64,000 bases of DNA from Triplophysa rosa (Eukaryota > Chordata > Actinopteri > Cypriniformes > Nemacheilidae). The stretch covers positions 1,458,441-1,522,440 of the forward strand of contig NC_079897.1 of assembly GCF_024868665.1 (NCBI RefSeq), read 5' to 3'. The position numbers and the translations under genes were made by a program. Under the pieces are notes generated by a model, which saw only the letters and a program-made list of their open reading frames with translations, was not told where the DNA came from and made no database searches. Positions 39,451 to 64,000 of this stretch are shown one piece after another. Position 1 is the first letter of the stretch. Each line of letters begins with the position of its first letter.

Positions 39451-39894
39451 TAAAGGAATAGTTGAGCCAAAAATGAATATTTTGTCATCGTTTAGTCACT
39501 CTCAAGTTGTTCCAACTCCGCATTCATTTGTTTCACCAAACATATTCAAGGTCCTGTTTTCCATACAACGAATGTGGGTTGTGTTCAGTGGCGCCCCATT
39601 TTCTCTCGTGTCGTGACAAAGTTGACTTTGTCCACTTAGGTGGAAGTAAGATTTTTGCAACGTAGACACGCATTCAAAAAGTTTTTTAGAAGACAAGGCA
39701 TATATAGTTTATTTCTAATTCTATATGACTGCTTATGTGATGCTTTTTTGTCATTAAAGGCTGACATTATAAAGCTCCATCCGTTTGTTGTATGCAAAAC
39801 AGAATTGTTTTCACGACATGGCAAACTAATACAGGTTTGGAATACCACCATGCTTATGACGATATTAAGAGTTTTGGGTGAACTGTTCCTTTAA
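39451..39894. mobile_element. Second palindromic MITE in the ago1 3' region
   Basis: The left arm AAAGGAATAGTTGAGCCAAA and right arm TTTTGGGTGAACTGTTCCTT are about 440 bp apart; the inner sequence is diverged or replaced. A shorter relative (GGTTCATCCGAAAATG ... CATTTTTGGGTGAACTG) follows at about 40421-40548. Confidence 0.65.
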
Positions 39895-41379
39895 GACATT
39901 TCTTCCACTGACCTCTGTAAGCAAAGCCAAAACGCCGGGGAAAACGACCCGCAGCACATTTCAGAGGTTGAGACGCACAATCCGTGCTCTCCGTTTGTGT
40001 CTACGCAGAAATCCAACATCGCAGTAATACCAGTTTGTATATAGCAACCCACTATCCTCCCTCACACAGAGGCCACCGACATCCCACATCGCCCCACGCT
40101 TTCACCCCGTGTTATTTTCAAAGGTGCCGCCGGTAACACTGCCACATTCCCTACACAACTCACGAGCACCTTGTACACACACACACACACACACACTTTT
40201 ATCGCCCGTTTTATTGCACCTTTTACCTTCGCCTGATGTCCGTCGTTGCCGTGAGTGTATGGTGGGCATGCAGGTAATAGTCCACGGGTCAGCGGGAACG
40301 TTATGCCATGTAACCATGTCATATATTGGCTGTATGAAATGCATGTTTAAACTGAACTTGTGTTGTAACTGGAGCCTTGTAGTAGTGCACTTAATATCTG
40401 ATGCCATATTTTCTCATTTGCTTTAAATGAAAGGTTCATCCGAAAATGTAAGTTTTTTTTATTATGTTTCACACAAGAAGTTTGAAATGACACAAGAGTG
40501 TGTAAAGGGTGAGTGAATTGCCATTTTTGGGTGAACTGTTTGTTTAAAGAAACCTTTGAACACTATTCAGCCACGAGAAGGGCCATGGATCTTCACCAGG
40601 CACCGTTATTGGCCGATGCCTCAAATCAGCCTCAAAGCCTAGAAAGGGTCTGTTGAAATCCAAAATAAGGATGTAACGGTCTACCATGTTTTATTTTAAA
40701 TCATGTTTATGAGATGTATACAAAGACGTGCTTTTATATATTAGGTTTTACCAACCCAGCGATGTGGTTTTTATTGATGCCCCAGTGTATGAACTCAATC
40801 GGGTCTTTCCTAGACTAAATATTCAAATGCAGTACTTGACTCTCAGAAGCCACGGGCACCTCGTGGGTGAAGAACAACACGGAGGTGATTGACGGGGTGA
40901 CTGGAGAGTTCACCTGACCTCACTTTTAAAGCAATATTATGCCACTGATTAAGAACAGTCCTGTCATAGCACTTCCCAATAGATTCAGTGAACGGACACG
41001 TGAGCAAGTCATTTTGGCTCGGTATGTAATAATAGTGAGAGGACTATGTTCAGAACGGTTATTTTTTAAAGAAAATAAAAGTTGTTTTTTATTGAATACT
41101 GTGTTTTGAATGGTTATTTGCTTGGGGTTTGAATTTTTTAACTGTACATATTTCATTATCGAAGAGATTTCGAGTATGGAGTGAGTTTTTGCAGTCAGTT
41201 GCTGAATGTATCCTGACCTCGGCATTCATCGCTATTACTTACAGACAACATGTAGTGTTCTTTGCTATTTATTTACTTTTTGACGTTTAAGTAAAACAAG
41301 ATGTTCAGCAAGAAAAGGTCTAAAATCATTTTATACATTTATAAAGTGATTGGCATCATTTTTCATTATTGAAGAGTAG

Positions 41380-41680
41380 ACACATTTATATTACTATTAT
41401 ATGTACTTTGGAGAAAAGCGTCTGCTAAATGTAAATGTCACAATAGAAATAGCCTATTAGAAAATGTGTTCAATCTTACATAAAAAACAAGGTTACTACA
41501 CGTTTACTTTAATAAAACCATGGTTACTTTAATATTAAAATCGTGGTTGGTACACTTTTATTATAATGAATCATAGTAATAATACTTTAACAAAAAACAA
41601 AATGACTACTATAACTTTAATGTAATAAAAACATGGTTTCTATACTATAATTGCAAAAAAAACACGGTTACTTTTAAAGT
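41380..41680. repeat. LINE/SINE tail remnant and CATGGTTACTTT-type repeat
   Basis: At 41404-41440, ACTTTGGAGAAAAGCGTCTG then CTAAATGTAAATGT matches the 3' tail also present in the L2 LINE at about 49436-49470. It is followed by AACCATGGTTACTTT / CGTGGTTGGTACA words, a common diffuse fish repeat. Confidence 0.5.
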
Positions 41681-41759
41681 AAAAGACAGATGGACTGGCA
41701 GACTAAGCATTTTTAATGCTGTTAAAAACCTTTAGGATGAAATGCGCCGTATGAAAGTC

Positions 41760-42631
41760 AATAAGTGATGATAATGATGATTGACCGCTTCCCCACGCCC
41801 CGCCCTCACCGCGGCCTCGCGCATCCCCTGGTAACCAATCAGCTCGCGATACTGGCTGCAGGTCGTTGCGTAGCGTTCGCGGAGGATCAGACGCTCCATA
41901 TTTAGCTCGAGCGAGTCTCTGGCTGTCAGAAAACCCCAAGACAGAGTTGAGATCCAACTCATTTCAACTCGCCACAGGCGAAGCACGCCAAAAACTAGCG
42001 AGTTAGAAACGTCACCAGCTTCAAAGACGGATTTATCAGTGGTCGGGGACTTTGAGAGAAGACGACGTTTTTATGGGATTTTATTTCCTCTCAGACGGGG
42101 AATGTAGCTTAGCTGTTTAGCCCGATCACTAGCGGTAGCAGGCTAGCTGTGTGTCGAAGAGTGAAGGCGGCGTTAGTGCACTTTTCCGAGGTTATAACGA
42201 TATAACATCTCAACAAACCGCCACGGTTTTTCCAGAGACGCGTTTGTGAAGGCGTCGCCGTCACAGAAACAGCGATTCGGGGCTGTTTCGTGGAGGTTGA
42301 CTGGGAACTTCTCGCTTTAGCTGGCTGGCTAGGCTGGCCGTCACGTCAATCTGTCAGTCGAATCTAAAATCCGGACCAGATAACGTTAGTGATCCATACT
42401 GGAGAGGGAGGGAGGGACACGAAACCTCCCCTTGAGGTCCGAAGGGCCCCTATTGATATTGGAGCTTTAAGAAAGCCGTTTTTGGAAGGGATTCGAGCCA
42501 ACAACCCTCGAGGAGACCCTTGGTCCGGTTGTCACAACCGGTTCGGGCGGCCGTGGGGACTTATTCTCCGTCCGACTGTCTGAAGTTCGTCTACTGCGGG
42601 CCGGGGACGGAACCGGACAGAGACCTCATGA
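41760..42631 (+). promoter_or_regulatory. ago3: ago3 promoter and 5' UTR (CpG-rich)
   Basis: GC- and CpG-rich stretch ending at the ago3 ATG, flanked upstream by AT-rich repeats. A short upstream ATG (42628-42630) overlaps the main start out of frame (ATGAATGG). The start site cannot be placed by eye. The distance from the ago1 stop is about 4.2 kb, so ago3 has its own promoter. Confidence 0.6.
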
Positions 42632-62081
<19,450 letters not shown>

Positions 62082-64000
62082 ACCAGCTCAGATTCAGCCC
62101 GTATTCAAGCAGTCACGCACCCAACCGTCGACCACATACACACCATGGACTCGTCCTGAGACGGACGCCCGGCCCACCCCGCCCAGTAAACGTGGACCTG
62201 ACACTGTGCAGCAGGAAGACGGGGCCCACGCTTTAATTCCACATGTGGACCTCTGCACTATTATGCAATATCAAACCAGCCAAACGAGGCCGTTCTGTCA
62301 CATCCCCTCCAAATCTCCGACGACAACCAAAAGGGAAGCTCTTCTGTGTCCTCTACGTTTATTCACTTCCCCTGCCTGTCGCGTCTCGTACCTCAAGGTT
62401 TTCTAACGGCACTTTCCCCCCGTTGTCCCACCCTTCTCCAAGGACGACTTCAGATCGGAAGCAGACCGAGCGTGACAGAAAGGAAGACGTCCGAAGAGGA
62501 AACGCTCACATGGATGTGCTCCTCTCCCGATCTCAATTATTTTTGTAGCCAATGGTGACTTAACTAAGTGTAAAAGTGTGCGTTGTGAAGAACCACTTGT
62601 GCGTTAGCATACGAAAAGAGAAAATCAAGCTTTTATCGTTAGAGAAGTGCCATCGCCGGGCGCAAAGTCCCTGCCGGACGTTTCATTTGAAGGCAAATTT
62701 CACGCTCCACCAGGGGTGGCTCCAAACCCCTTCTGTGAGCTTTTACTTACGCCAACGCAACGTGATCATGTGTTTTAATGTATACTTTCAATTGTGTTCT
62801 TTTTCATTTTGGAAACGCCCAAGTTCGTTCCCTCCAGTATTTGTGTTGACGAAAAGCAGATGTGTCCTGTCCGCTGCTCCTTTCTCTCCGTTCAGATGTT
62901 GCTATCGTACAGTAGTTTAGTGCAATAATCCGTTAGCCGGATGACATTACCTCCTGGGCGATGAGAAGGAAACGTTACGGCAGGAGCGAGCGAGGAATGG
63001 CCATCGCGCTTGATGCTTTTTTTAAAGGTTGTTAGAGATGTGGCACGTTTGATTTTATTGGCGGTGTTTCATGGCGTGTTAATAAGTGCCTGCTTTTGTC
63101 AATGGTTGATGTTGGGTTTGGTCGATCAAAAGTCCGAAATAATAGACACCTCATTTAGTCCGAGCAGGGGCACAGTTGCGGTCACGTTCGACTGTATGGC
63201 CTTAAAAGATTTCTTAGGATGCGGCGTGGTCGGGCCGGTCCAGTTGTACATTTTACTTATGTTTTTGTTCAGCGTCTCAGTTGTCACTGCCCTGCCTGTT
63301 CAAAGGATTACGCTGCTATTTGTACATGTTCAAGTAGACCGGCGGGCTCCATGCTTCAGTCGGCCTACGCTAGAGAGACCGATCGCCCGCTCCGGGCTCA
63401 CGTTTGTGGGTGCCTGTTATTCACTGGAGGGCCACTAGAGGTCAGTGTAGTGTCTTACTTGAAGAGCGTGGGTGCCTTAATCTCTCTCTCAGCGGCCCGT
63501 CTGAAGCATGTCCGTCTGTGTGCTTTCCGATGGTTTTCTGCACTAAACATTGCGTGATGTACGGTGCTATCAGGTGCGGCATCAGAAATCGGCTAGAGAC
63601 TTCATTCGGAAGATGGGATCACGTGTTATGATGGTGCTGGTCGTGTGTTTTTTTCCTCTCTCGTCAGGACGGACATTTGTTGTTTATTTTTCTTTGTTTG
63701 TTTATTTGTGTTGTGTTTTAATGCATTGAACGGTACAACACTATGGCCAGTCAGAACGAGATTACGGTTAAACGCACGGAGCGCTAGAAACGAATCGCTT
63801 CAAATCTTATCAATAACAATTTTAGTCCAGACACGAGGTCTAGTCATAGTTTTTCGATTATGCAAAGGAAGGATTTGAATGAGGAGGGTGTAAAGGGTTT
63901 TTACAAAGGCGAGGTGAATGTTTGGCCTCAGGCACGAGGTTATGAGAGGTTTCAGCAGTTCTGCAGGCATCAGCAAACATTCAGCTCCTGACATTGTGCC
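62082..64000 (+). other. ago3: Probable ago3 3' UTR (runs to window end)
   Basis: No other gene is apparent after the ago3 stop, and no convincing AATAAA was seen, so the 3' UTR may extend beyond the window. ORFs here, including one of 142 codons at 63010-63438, have no family motif, splice context or repeat relation. No tektin (the mammalian downstream neighbour) is visible within this 1.9 kb. Confidence 0.45.

Larger units (their letters stand above)
38422..41100 (+). other. ago1: Probable ago1 3' UTR
   Basis: Sequence after the ago1 stop with no other gene. It contains three palindromic MITE copies (39124-39349, 39451-39894, about 40421-40548). A candidate poly(A) signal AATAAA lies at 41074-41079 in AAGAAAATAAAAGTTG. 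The true 3' end cannot be fixed by eye; vertebrate AGO1 3' UTRs are typically long. Confidence 0.5.

Noticed and set aside
63010..63557. ORFs of 142 and 112 codons near the window end
   Set aside because: They overlap in different frames, show no family motif and lie in the probable ago3 3' UTR.

Overview
This is vertebrate nuclear DNA from a teleost fish, most likely a cyprinid. The genes are split by GT-AG introns, the spacers carry fish-type palindromic MITEs, an L2 LINE, an L1/Tx1-like LINE fragment and a solo LTR, and the two main proteins align almost residue for residue with vertebrate Argonautes. Nothing in the window is prokaryotic or plasmid-like.

Layout. Positions 1-3300 hold repeats and unassigned DNA. 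Positions about 3330-10930 are one very large tandem minisatellite whose orientation flips at a single N (10699). Positions 11144-12930 (minus strand) hold the first six coding exons of dhdds, a cis-prenyltransferase; its last exons are not visible. Positions 13.8-22.4 kb are a transposon graveyard: a LINE fragment, a palindromic MITE split by a solo LTR with a 5-bp target duplication, and a GGTTCT-rich inverted-repeat element enclosing a decayed minus-strand gene. Positions 22986-38421 (plus) are a complete 19-exon ago1 (858 aa). Positions 42632-62081 (plus) are a complete 19-exon ago3 (860 aa), with an L2 LINE in its 10.5-kb first intron. The remainder is probably ago3 3' UTR.

The two Argonautes are tandem paralogues with identical exon boundary phases. 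The predicted ago3 protein keeps the slicer tetrad D-E-D-H, while ago1 has Arg in place of the His. The strongest unusual signal is that several exons, and two complete short introns, are identical or nearly identical between ago1 and ago3 although the surrounding introns are unrelated. This is the signature of repeated interlocus gene conversion affecting the PAZ and MID regions, but not the exon carrying the His/Arg difference.

All exon models were read by eye from splice signals, reading frame and family knowledge. Repeat family names are tentative because no database search was possible.
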